From Caballeronia temeraria (lineage in GTDB: Bacteria > Pseudomonadota > Gammaproteobacteria > Burkholderiales > Burkholderiaceae): a stretch of 64,000 nt of DNA. A program made the position numbers and the translations under genes. The stretch spans positions 124,001 to 188,000 of the forward strand of contig NZ_FCOI02000009.1 of the NCBI RefSeq assembly GCF_001544795.2, in the 5' to 3' direction. Shown piece by piece: positions 17,348 through 25,609 of this stretch (position 1 is the stretch's first letter; every line of letters starts with the position of its first letter). A model generated the notes under the pieces. That model had not been told where the DNA came from and ran no database searches. It worked only from the letters and a program-made list of their open reading frames with translations.

Positions 17348-17587
17348 ATGGCTATTGAAGCAGACCGCATCTCCGACACCGAAATCAAGGTCGGCGACAC
17401 CATCTACACCTTCGACGCAAAGGGCATCGCCGACGGCTTTCTGCAATGCCTCATCAGCGATTCGATAGAGACGTGTGCGAAGAATCACGCACCTGTTTCG
17501 ACGCGCGCTGCCCATGCCGATGAAAGCGGCGAGCCGAAGCGCGAACCGGGCAGCATCATTTCGCCTTCATTGGGCGGCATGCCTTGA
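17348..17587 (+). CDS. Small hypothetical protein
   Basis: 79 residues starting MAIEADRISDTEIKVGDTIY. The first half looks folded (alternating hydrophobics, TIYTFDAKGIADGFLQCL), with two cysteines; the C-terminal half is polar and ends SLGGMP. GAGG lies 11 bases before the ATG, a long spacing. It is convergent with the GGDEF-EAL gene, whose stop lies 14 bp away. No family recognised. Confidence 0.55.
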   Translation: MAIEADRISDTEIKVGDTIYTFDAKGIADGFLQCLISDSIETCAKNHAPVSTRAAHADESGEPKREPGSIISPSLGGMP

Positions 17588-17601
17588 TGCACGACGCGCA
17601 C

Positions 17602-20517
17602 TCATAGCGCTGCGCTTGCTGTGGTCGATCGCGGCGCGAGCGATGCGCGTGTGAGTGCGTCGAGCGGCAACGGCTTGTCGAAGAAGTAGCCTTGGGCCTG
17701 CGCGGCGCCCATGTCGCGCAGCACGGCGAGCGTCGCCGCATCTTCGACGCCCTCCGCGACGAGCGTCAGATCGAGTGATTCGGCCATACGCACGATTGCG
17801 CGCACGATCGCTCGACTGCGCGGGCTTTCGGTCAGTTCGAGAATGAACGACTTGTCGATCTTGAGGCCCGTGAACTGATACTGATGCACGTAACTGAGCG
17901 ACGAAAAGCCCGCGCCGAAATCGTCGAGGACAACGGACATGCCGTTGTCCGCGAGTCGCTGCATCGTGCGCCGCGCGAGATCCGGCTCGGCGACGAGTGC
18001 GCCTTCGGTCAGTTCGAGGCACACACGCGAAGGCGAGACGCGATAGCGCCGCAAAAGCGCAAGCACGTCATCGGCGAATTCGGGGCGCGTCATGCTGTAG
18101 CTGGAACAGTTCACATGCACCGGGGGCCAGTGCGCAAAACGCGCATTGGAGAGAATCTCGGCGACGCGCTCCAGCATGTAAAGATCGAGCCTGCCGATGA
18201 GCCTCAATCCCTCCACCGAAGGAAGAAACTCGCCCGGCCCGACGATATGACCATCGGGTTGATGCCAGCGGATCAATGCTTCAAGCGCGACGATCTCGCC
18301 GCTTTTCACATCGACGATCGGCTGGAAGTAGGGCAGCAATTCGTCGTTGCGCTTGATCGCGTTGCGCAAGGCGCCTTCGCGTTCCACCTGGTCCGACACC
18401 TGGCGTCGTAGTTCCTGATTGAACACGACGAAGCTGTCGCGCCCCGCGTTCTTCACGCGATACATCGCGGTATCGGCATCGCGCAGCAGATCGGTGGGTT
18501 CGGTGTGAAACTGGCTATCCGCACTCACGATGCCGATGCTGCACGACGAAAACACGACATGCTCTTCGATATGAAACGGCAGATCGAACGCGGCGAGAAT
18601 GCGCTTCGCGATCGATACCGCATCGCGCACATGGGCGTTCGGCGATAGCACGGCGAATTCGTCGCCGCCCAAACGTGCGAGCAGATCCGTCGAGCGCAGG
18701 CAATCGCGCAAACGCGCAGCGGCCTGCACGAGCAGCATGTCGCCGAAATGATGGCCGAGGCTGTCGTTCACGACCTTGAAGCGATCGAGGTCGATGAACA
18801 TCACCGAGAGTTGATCGCCGCGCGTCTGATAGTCCTGCCATGCGCCGCGCAGTTTGTGCATCAGATGGCTTCGATTCGGCAAGCCCGTCAATGAATCGTG
18901 CGAGTTTTCATAGAGCAATCGCGCGTTGACGTCGTCGAGTTCGCGCGTGCGCGCCTGCACACGCGCTTCGAGTTCGAGATTCGCGGCATGCAGCGCTTCG
19001 GCATCGCGACGACGCGAGAGCGCCGTATCGATATGCCGCGACACGAAGGTCAGCAACTCCTGATCGCGCAGCGAATAGCGCACGAGCGGCGAATAGCTCT
19101 GCACGGCGAGCACGCCACGCACGACGTCGCCATCGAAGAGCGGAATGCCGAGCCACGAGCGCAGACGCACTTCGCTATGCTCGATCTCGAACGCGCCTTC
19201 TTCGATGAGACGCAACGCTTCCGAATGATCGATGAGCCGCGGACGCCGCTCACGGATCACAAACTCGGTGAGCCCGCGTTGTCTGCGGCGCGGCGCGGGG
19301 CGTTCCTGCACGATCTCATCGACGTAATAGGGAAACGACACTTCGCCCGTTTCCGTTTCGAATAGCGCGACATAGAAGTTGCGCGCGTAGAGCAATTCGC
19401 CGACGATGCCGTGCAGGCTGCGAAAGAACTCCATCATGTCGCCGGGCCGGCTCGACAATTCTGCGATCTGGTAGAGCGCAGCTTGCAAATGCTCCGAACG
19501 CTCGCGCTCCGCGATGCCATGACGCAGCGCCGCGTTGAGCTTCGATAACTCGGAGGTGCGTCGCGCGACCTGCTCTTCGAGATCGGCGCGGTGCAGGATA
19601 CGGTCGAGCGCCATCGCGACGTGACGCGCAACGACGAGAAAGAGCGCGCGATCCTCGGCGGTGCAAATACGCGACACGTCGTACACCTGCATCGCGAGCA
19701 TGCCGAACACTTCGTCGCTCGCGTTCTTGAGCGGCGCGCCCATCCAGAACTCCGGGCGATCGCCGATGCAATAGAAGCGGCCCGCGCGCTCGGCCGCGCG
19801 GATATCGGCAGCGGTGATGAAAAGCGGTTGCGCACTCGTGAGGACTTGCCCGGTCATCGAAAGCCGCGCCGGATTCAGGATGTCGTAGTTCTCGGCTGCG
19901 ACCACATCCGTATCGATCACATCGGCGTAATACGGATAGGTGATCTTGCCGGTCTTGCGGTCGTAGAGCGCGAGATAGAAGTTCTCTGCGTCGATGAGCG
20001 TGCCGAGCCGTTCATGCACGCCGCGCAGAAAATCGGCGCGTTCGGGCACCGAGCTCGCGAGATACGCGATTTCGTAGAGTACGCGTTGCGTGAGCTGCGC
20101 GCGTGCGAGGGCATCGGCCTGTACGCGCTCGCCGAGCGTGCGCGCGAGTTCGGCGAGATGCGCATCGTCGCGATGCGTGGCCGGCGCGAGCAGCCAGCCG
20201 AGCACGCTCTCGCCGCGCCCGGTCGGCCAGCAGTGCCAGCCGCGCGCGGCGCACATGTCCGCGAGCCGTTCCTCGGCGATGCTGTGCGGCCATGCCTGCG
20301 AGTCGGATGCATCACCGCGGCGCTCCAGATGCAACTGTTCGCCCGCGCGATACCACGCCCACTGCTGCGGGCAGCCTACGGCGGCGGCCTCTCGCAGCAA
20401 GGCGTCGATCGATGACGCGACGCTCGCGAAAATCTTCTCGTCAGTCGCCGCTACGCTTGCAGGTTCGAGCGCGGTTGCGCGGGCAAGCTGCGCGTCGTAC
20501 GCAGGAAACACACTCAT
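17602..20517 (-). CDS. GAF-GAF-GGDEF-EAL cyclic-di-GMP signalling protein
   Basis: 971 residues, no transmembrane segment. Two GAF domains (roughly residues 140-305 and 345-500) precede a GGDEF domain with intact GGDEF at 617-621 and an upstream RxxD inhibitory site (RSTD), then an EAL domain with EAL at 746-748. The EAL domain keeps LELTEGAL, DDFGAGFSSLSYV, KIDKSFI and VAEGVED. Both diguanylate cyclase and phosphodiesterase residues look complete, so it could be bifunctional. ATG 20517 has GGAG five bases upstream; a GTG 27 bp earlier is weaker. The GAF ligand is unknown. Confidence 0.9.
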   Translation of the reverse strand: MSVFPAYDAQLARATALEPASVAATDEKIFASVASSIDALLREAAAVGCPQQWAWYRAGEQLHLERRGDASDSQAWPHSIAEERLADMCAARGWHCWPTGRGESVLGWLLAPATHRDDAHLAELARTLGERVQADALARAQLTQRVLYEIAYLASSVPERADFLRGVHERLGTLIDAENFYLALYDRKTGKITYPYYADVIDTDVVAAENYDILNPARLSMTGQVLTSAQPLFITAADIRAAERAGRFYCIGDRPEFWMGAPLKNASDEVFGMLAMQVYDVSRICTAEDRALFLVVARHVAMALDRILHRADLEEQVARRTSELSKLNAALRHGIAERERSEHLQAALYQIAELSSRPGDMMEFFRSLHGIVGELLYARNFYVALFETETGEVSFPYYVDEIVQERPAPRRRQRGLTEFVIRERRPRLIDHSEALRLIEEGAFEIEHSEVRLRSWLGIPLFDGDVVRGVLAVQSYSPLVRYSLRDQELLTFVSRHIDTALSRRRDAEALHAANLELEARVQARTRELDDVNARLLYENSHDSLTGLPNRSHLMHKLRGAWQDYQTRGDQLSVMFIDLDRFKVVNDSLGHHFGDMLLVQAAARLRDCLRSTDLLARLGGDEFAVLSPNAHVRDAVSIAKRILAAFDLPFHIEEHVVFSSCSIGIVSADSQFHTEPTDLLRDADTAMYRVKNAGRDSFVVFNQELRRQVSDQVEREGALRNAIKRNDELLPYFQPIVDVKSGEIVALEALIRWHQPDGHIVGPGEFLPSVEGLRLIGRLDLYMLERVAEILSNARFAHWPPVHVNCSSYSMTRPEFADDVLALLRRYRVSPSRVCLELTEGALVAEPDLARRTMQRLADNGMSVVLDDFGAGFSSLSYVHQYQFTGLKIDKSFILELTESPRSRAIVRAIVRMAESLDLTLVAEGVEDAATLAVLRDMGAAQAQGYFFDKPLPLDALTRASLAPRSTTASAAL

Positions 20518-20694
20518 CGGCGCTCCAGGCCATATGTCCGCCACGTCGGGCGGGTCTCGTTCAGCGGCTGCGCTCGCACGCCGCGCGGGGCGCGCGTATC
20601 AAGCAAACGTTCTTAAAGGGGTAACGGCAGGGAGCTTACAGGCTTGAGTACGTAGAACAAAAAAAGCCGACACGCCGGGCATGCACGCGGGCAT

Positions 20695-21681
20695 TCATGC
20701 CGGATTCGCAGCCGCGTCGCTGTCGTGTCCGGTAAATCTCTCGCGATAGGCCTGCGGAGACACGCCGAGTGAACGCAAAAAACCGCGCCGCATCGTTTCC
20801 TCGGTGCCGAACCCGCAGCGCGCGGCGACACGTTTCACGGGAAGCGCCGTATCGCCGAGCAGACGGCGGGCGGCTTCGAGGCGCATGCGCTCGATCGAGC
20901 GCGCGGGCGTGGTGCCGGTCTGCGCGCGGTAATGGCGCACGAAGCTGCGTTCGCTCATGCCCACGCGCGCGGCGAGCACGCCGACCGACAGATCCGTCGC
21001 GAGATTTTCCGCGATCCACGCATGCAGCTCGCCGAAGCGTTCCCCCGATTTTTGCAGCGAGAGCGCCGCGCTGAATTGCGCCTGTCCGCCGGGACGCTTG
21101 AGGAACACGACGAGATGACGCGCGACATCGAGCGCGAGCGTGCGCCCGAGATCGTCCTCGACGAGCGCGAGAGACAGGTCGATGCCCGCCGTGACGCCTG
21201 CGGAAGTCCATACGTCGCCGTCGCGGATGAAGATCGGATCGGGCTCGACTTGAATCGCCGGGAAGCGCGTGGCGAGTTCCGCGCAACGCGTCCAGTGCGT
21301 CACGGCGCGACGTTCGTTCAGCAGGCCGGCGGCGGCGAGCAGAAACGCGCCGGTGCAGACCGACGCCGTGCGCCGCGCGTGCGTCGAGCGTGCACGCACC
21401 CAGTCGACCAGTTCGTGATCGTGCACCGCCTGATGCACGCCCCAGCCGCCCGCGACGATCAACGTGTCGCATGCTTCGCTCGCATCGGGCAACGATTCGC
21501 CGACGAGCCCCAGTCCCGCTGACGCGTTCACCGTGCCGCCGCGCGCGACGACGCGCGGACGATATGGCCGTGGCAGACCCGCCGCGACCGCCAGATCGTT
21601 CGCGGAGGCAAATACCTGCAACGGACCGGCGACGTCGAGCAACTGGACGTCGGGGAAAGCGAGCACGTCGATGGTGCGCAT
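20695..21681 (-). CDS. GlxA-type AraC-family regulator, divergent from inhA
   Basis: 328 residues. An N-terminal DJ-1/PfpI-like domain (AFPDVQLLDVAGPLQVFASA ... SVCTGAFLLAAAGLL) is fused to a C-terminal AraC double helix-turn-helix (VGMSERSFVRHYRAQTGTTP, RCGFGTEETMRRGF). This architecture is typical of regulators next to DJ-1-like enzymes. ATG at 21681 has GGGAG six bases upstream; an upstream extension of the frame lacks an SD. It diverges from the isonitrile hydratase across a 113-bp gap with an imperfect TGGCG/CGCCA dyad, so it probably controls that gene. Confidence 0.85.
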   Translation of the reverse strand: MRTIDVLAFPDVQLLDVAGPLQVFASANDLAVAAGLPRPYRPRVVARGGTVNASAGLGLVGESLPDASEACDTLIVAGGWGVHQAVHDHELVDWVRARSTHARRTASVCTGAFLLAAAGLLNERRAVTHWTRCAELATRFPAIQVEPDPIFIRDGDVWTSAGVTAGIDLSLALVEDDLGRTLALDVARHLVVFLKRPGGQAQFSAALSLQKSGERFGELHAWIAENLATDLSVGVLAARVGMSERSFVRHYRAQTGTTPARSIERMRLEAARRLLGDTALPVKRVAARCGFGTEETMRRGFLRSLGVSPQAYRERFTGHDSDAAANPA

Positions 21682-21794
21682 GGCGGTCTCCCGGAATATT
21701 GGCGGAAAACGTGGGTTACGTGTCAATTTCGCCATAGCGTAGCGGCGTAGCATCGGTTCGTCCACTGCAAAAAACATCGATCAAGGAGAAGACG

Positions 21795-22484
21795 ATGACG
21801 CTACACATCGGCCTGTTGCTGTTTCCGCGCGTGCAGCAACTCGATATGACCGGCCCCTACGACGTGTTCGCGCACATGGCTGACACCAAAGTGCATCTCG
21901 TCTGGAAGTCGCGCGAGCCGGTGAGATCGAGCGCCGGCATGTTCCTGACGCCCGACGCGACCTACGCCGATTGCCCCGCGCTCGACGTGCTGTGCGTGCC
22001 GGGCGGCTCGGGCGTGGGCGATCTGATGGAGGACGAGGAAACGCTCGCGTTTTTGCGCGAACAGGCGGCGGCCGCGCGCTACGTGACGTCGGTTTGCACC
22101 GGCTCGCTCGTGCTGGGCGCGGCGGGACTCTTGCGCGGCAAACGCGCGACGACGCACTGGGCTTATCACGAATTGCTCGCGAAATTGGGCGCGATTCCGG
22201 TCCGCGAACGCGTGGTGCGCGACGGCAATCTGTTCACGGGCGGCGGCATCACGGCGGGTATCGATTTCGCGCTGACGCTGGCGGCGGAACTCGTCGGCGA
22301 GCACGAGGCGCAGGCGATTCAACTACAGATGGAATACGCGCCGGCGCCGCCGTTCGATTCGGGCGATCCGCAACACGCGCCCGAGTCGGTCGTAACGGAC
22401 GTTCGCGAACGTTGCGCGCCATCACTGGCGGCACGCGGCGCGATCACGGCGCGCGTCGCGGAGCGCTTGAAATCGCATGCGTAA
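21795..22484 (+). CDS. inhA: Isonitrile (cyclohexyl-isocyanide) hydratase
   Basis: 229 residues, DJ-1/PfpI fold. Asp17 (VQQLDMTGPYD) and nucleophile Cys101 (SVCTGSLVLGAAGLL) fall at the positions I recall as essential in Pseudomonas putida InhA, and the overall sequence (KRATTHWAYHELL, TGGGITAGIDFALTLA, APAPPFDSG) follows that enzyme closely. It hydrates isonitriles to N-substituted formamides. AAGGAG lies six bases before the ATG. The divergent GlxA-type regulator supports an inducible detoxification or catabolic role. Confidence 0.85.
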   Translation: MTLHIGLLLFPRVQQLDMTGPYDVFAHMADTKVHLVWKSREPVRSSAGMFLTPDATYADCPALDVLCVPGGSGVGDLMEDEETLAFLREQAAAARYVTSVCTGSLVLGAAGLLRGKRATTHWAYHELLAKLGAIPVRERVVRDGNLFTGGGITAGIDFALTLAAELVGEHEAQAIQLQMEYAPAPPFDSGDPQHAPESVVTDVRERCAPSLAARGAITARVAERLKSHA

Positions 22485-22544
22485 TGCAAAACGCATTATT
22501 CAGAATGGTTCTATGCATGCGAAATGCAAAATGCCGCCAGATGA

Positions 22545-22967
22545 CTAGAAGCGCTTCTGCATGAAATAGCGCGGCTGGCCCGCATGAAAATCGGCGAGTT
22601 CGCCGAAAAGCGCGTAACCGCAGCGCGCATAGAGCGCGCGCGCCGCGGGATTGATCGTGTCGAGCCAGGCAGCGCGGCAGCCGCGCTTTCTCGCCTCGAC
22701 TTCGGCGGCTTCGAGCGCGCGCGTGCCGAGTCCGGCGCCGCGCGCGTCTTCGCGTATCCACAGCCATTTCACGAAGAGCCAGTCCCACGCAGTGTAGCCC
22801 GCGAGCCCGCCGAGAAAATCGTCATCGCGATAGAGCGACACCGCCAGGTCGCGATGATGGCTCGGGCCGAGCTGCGCGCGGTTGAATGCGGCAAGTCCGC
22901 CCGCGACGTCGTGCACGAAGCTCGCGTCGATCCAGTCGGTGACGGCGAGGGTGACGTCGGCGGTCAT
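22545..22967 (-). CDS. GNAT-family N-acetyltransferase
   Basis: 140 residues with the acetyl-CoA pyrophosphate loop REDARGAGLGTRAL and the C-terminal NPAARALYARCGY motif typical of GNAT enzymes. The substrate is unknown. It lies 18 bp after the substrate-binding-like protein on the same strand and may be cotranscribed. The SD is weak. The 60 bp beyond its stop, towards inhA, contain only short AATGC-type repeats. Confidence 0.8.
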   Translation of the reverse strand: MTADVTLAVTDWIDASFVHDVAGGLAAFNRAQLGPSHHRDLAVSLYRDDDFLGGLAGYTAWDWLFVKWLWIREDARGAGLGTRALEAAEVEARKRGCRAAWLDTINPAARALYARCGYALFGELADFHAGQPRYFMQKRF

Positions 22968-22985
22968 CGCAAAGAGCGCGCCGTT

Positions 22986-23717
22986 TTATGCTGCCGGCGC
23001 AACCGATGCGCCCTTGATGCCGTGCCTTGCGAGTGCCTGCGCGACGAAGCCCGAGCGCTTCACATCCTCCACGAAGTCTCGGAGATAAAGCGCGGCATCG
23101 TCGCCGCGTTTTTTCGGCAAGCCCATAGCCTGCTGGATCACCATGAAGCGTCCGTCGAGCAGGCGCAATCCGGGCGTGCGTGCCGCGTCGGCTTCGAGTT
23201 GCTGCTTCACGCCCGCCGCGACTTCGAGGTTGTCGCGCAGAAAGGCATCGACCACGGCCTGCGATGATTCCGTTCGCACGATCTGCGCATGCCTGATCTC
23301 GCGCGTGAGAAAAAGATCGTATGCGCTGCCCTTGCCGACCATGATGCGATTGCCGGCGCTGTCGACATCCTCGTTGCGCGTGAGCGGCGATGCATCGCGC
23401 ACGAGATAACAGCCTTCGATCAGCACATACGGCGCGGTGAACGCGATGCCCGCGCCGCGCAGCGGATCGATCGCGAAGAAGCCGATGTCCGCGCTTTCGT
23501 TCGTGACGGCTTCGACGGACTCGGCGGCTCTGTCGAACGATGTGAATGCGACCGGCACGCCGAGCCGCGATGCGAGCTCGCGCGCGATATCCACCGATAC
23601 GCCGCCGGGTTCGCCGCTATCGGTGCGATGCGCGAGGATGGGATTGCCGAGATTGATCGAGGCGCGCAGCGTGCCGGTGGGCGCGAAAGCGTCGAGCAAG
23701 GAAGAGGAAAGAGTCAT
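22986..23717 (-). CDS. Solute-binding-protein-like protein without a signal peptide
   Basis: 243 residues with the family 3 solute-binding fold: GTLRASINLGNPI, VSVDIARELASRLGVPV, ADIGFFAIDPLRGAGIAFTA, and C-terminal helices. It resembles amino-acid binding proteins but begins MTLSSSLLDAFAPTG, with no hydrophobic signal sequence and no upstream in-frame extension that would add one. It may act in the cytoplasm or bind a ligand as a sensor or enzyme (compare cyclohexadienyl dehydratase-like folds). No permease or ATPase lies nearby. Confidence 0.72.
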   Translation of the reverse strand: MTLSSSLLDAFAPTGTLRASINLGNPILAHRTDSGEPGGVSVDIARELASRLGVPVAFTSFDRAAESVEAVTNESADIGFFAIDPLRGAGIAFTAPYVLIEGCYLVRDASPLTRNEDVDSAGNRIMVGKGSAYDLFLTREIRHAQIVRTESSQAVVDAFLRDNLEVAAGVKQQLEADAARTPGLRLLDGRFMVIQQAMGLPKKRGDDAALYLRDFVEDVKRSGFVAQALARHGIKGASVAPAA

Positions 23718-23806
23718 GGCATTCGTCGATGAGTTGAAGGGTCATGGCGACACGAGCAATCCGGTGCAGAATACGCGAACCGCAACCGCTCTGCCAAAGG
23801 AACGAC

Positions 23807-24316
23807 ATGCAACGCGCAAGCATCGACAGCAGGGAATTGATTCAGCGTCTGAAGCTCGAACCGCATCCGGAAGGCGGCTTCTTTTGCGAGACGTATCGCG
23901 CGAACGGCAAGGTCGTGCGCGAAAGCGAACAAGCAATGCGCTCGGCGTCCACCGCGATCTATTTCTTGCTATGCGACGGCGCGCATTCGTCATGGCATCG
24001 CATTCGCTCCGATGAAGACTGGCACTTCTACGCAGGCGATCCGCTCGACGTGCATGTGCTCGATGCGAACGGCACGCTCGTCACGCATCGGCTCGGCAAT
24101 GCGCTCGAACATGCGGATGCCGTGTTTCAGGCGGTCGTCGAAGGGGGAAACTGGTTCGCGGCCGAATGTCACGATGCCGAAGGCGCGGCGCTCGTCGGCT
24201 GCACGGTTGCGCCGGGCTTCGAGTTCAGCGAGTTCGAACTTGCCGTGCCGGGCGCACTGGAAGCGCGCTATGCGCAGCATCGCGAGCTGATCGAACGCCT
24301 CAACCCCAAAGTATGA
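23807..24316 (+). CDS. DUF985 cupin-fold protein
   Basis: 169 residues, matching the YML079/DUF985 cupin family: LEPHPEGGFFCETYR, STAIYFLLCDGAHSSWHRI, DEDWHFYAGDPL, GGNWFAAE, GCTVAPGFEFSEFELA. The fold is a sugar- or metal-binding beta barrel with no firmly assigned reaction. The ATG at 23807 has AAAGGAA four bases upstream; the open frame extends 63 bp further without support. It stands alone, divergent from the solute-binding-like gene. Confidence 0.82.
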   Translation: MQRASIDSRELIQRLKLEPHPEGGFFCETYRANGKVVRESEQAMRSASTAIYFLLCDGAHSSWHRIRSDEDWHFYAGDPLDVHVLDANGTLVTHRLGNALEHADAVFQAVVEGGNWFAAECHDAEGAALVGCTVAPGFEFSEFELAVPGALEARYAQHRELIERLNPKV

Positions 24317-24377
24317 CGATTCGCACGAGAGTGCGGTTATCATCGCGCGCATCGTCGACAACAACACAAGGTCAGGC

Positions 24378-25160
24378 ATGAGCGCAGTGCGCCGCGGGAT
24401 TCAATCGATCGAAGTAGGTGGAGCGCTTTTGCGCGCGCTCGTGGATCATGGCGGCCCGATGCTGCTCGGCGATCTCGCGAAGAAGGCGGGCATGCCGTCG
24501 GCGAAGGCGCATCCGTATCTCGTGTCGTACGGCAATCTCGGCCTGATTCAGCAGGACCCTGCTACTGGCCGCTATGAACTCGGTCCGTTTGCGTTGCAGA
24601 TGGGTTTGATCAGTCTGCAACGCGTCGATCCGGTGCGCCTCGCGATTGCGGAAGTCGCGAACATGACGCCGCGCATCGAGCATACGGTCGCGCTCGCGAG
24701 CGCGGGCAGCTATGGACCGACCATCGTTCACATCCAGCAGGCGAGCGTCCCTATTCATGTGACGATGCGCACGGGCACGGTCATGTCGCTGCTGCAAACT
24801 GCCACGGGCCGCGCATTCGCCGCGTATCTGCCGCCAATGACCGTCGATGCGCTCATCGCGATCGAGCGCGCGGGTGCGTTGCAGGTCGGCGCGCAACGTC
24901 ATGATTTCACGCGCGCGCAGATCAACGCGATGCTCGCCGAAGTGCGCGAGCACGGCATCGCGCGGGCCGTCGACGAACCGGTGACCGGCATCAGCGCAAT
25001 GAGCGCGCCGGTGTTCGATCACACGCGCAATATCGTGCTCGCGATCACGGCGATTGGCCCGAGCGGCTCCTTCGATGGCGCATGGAACGGCGACATCGCG
25101 ACAGCGCTGCACGCCTGCGCGCAACGCGTATCGAAGATGCTCGGCTTCGTCGCGGCCTGA
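24378..25160 (+). CDS. IclR-family transcriptional regulator
   Basis: 260 residues. An N-terminal winged helix (GGALLRALVDHGGPMLLGDLA ... GLIQQDPATGRYELG) is followed by the IclR effector domain (TATGRAFAAYLPP, GIARAVDEPVTGISAMSAPVFD). IclR proteins commonly control aromatic or organic-acid degradation. It is oriented towards the FAD hydroxylase at 25610, from which a small lipoprotein gene separates it; a regulatory link is plausible but not shown. AAGG lies six bases before the ATG. Confidence 0.85.
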   Translation: MSAVRRGIQSIEVGGALLRALVDHGGPMLLGDLAKKAGMPSAKAHPYLVSYGNLGLIQQDPATGRYELGPFALQMGLISLQRVDPVRLAIAEVANMTPRIEHTVALASAGSYGPTIVHIQQASVPIHVTMRTGTVMSLLQTATGRAFAAYLPPMTVDALIAIERAGALQVGAQRHDFTRAQINAMLAEVREHGIARAVDEPVTGISAMSAPVFDHTRNIVLAITAIGPSGSFDGAWNGDIATALHACAQRVSKMLGFVAA

Positions 25161-25174
25161 TCGGCGTCGCGCGG

Positions 25175-25390
25175 TCAAACCGGCCGCCAATGTCCCGGCA
25201 CCCACTGCCAGTGGTTGCCTTCCCATCGATAGTGCCCCTTCACCCAGCGATACCCCGTCGCGGGCGGCGGCGGCATGACTTCCGCCACGGGCGCGGGCTG
25301 CGGCGGATGCGCGGGTTCGACGACGCAACCCGACAACAGCACGCCTGCGGTCATCGCGCTGACCAGCATCAGTGAAGCCTTCGCTTTCAT
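25175..25390 (-). CDS. YXWGXW-type small lipoprotein
   Basis: 71 residues. A lipoprotein signal peptide ends in LLSGC, so Cys22 would be lipidated. A Pro-rich linker follows, then the aromatic repeat GYRWVKGHYRWEGNHWQWV and GHWRPV, typical of the YXWGXW repeat family of envelope lipoproteins. GGAGG lies ten bases before the ATG. It is convergent with the IclR gene, with 14 bp between stops. The gap 25391-25609 upstream probably carries its promoter and that of the FAD hydroxylase. Confidence 0.82.
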   Translation of the reverse strand: MKAKASLMLVSAMTAGVLLSGCVVEPAHPPQPAPVAEVMPPPPATGYRWVKGHYRWEGNHWQWVPGHWRPV

Positions 25391-25609
25391 ACGTTTTCAT
25401 CCTCCAATGTTCATATGGGATTCACGGCGTTTGCTCGCCGTATCCCTTGAACGCGCGCGCCTTCGGAAAACCGTCGCACGAGCTTGTAAGCGGATGTAAG
25501 TGCCGGCTGTGGCATTCGGGTAAACCTAAATTCAACAGTGTAAAACGACTTGTACAATGATGAATAGCTAACCAAGGAGCGAAGCAATTCGCACGATGGA
25601 GACGATCGA

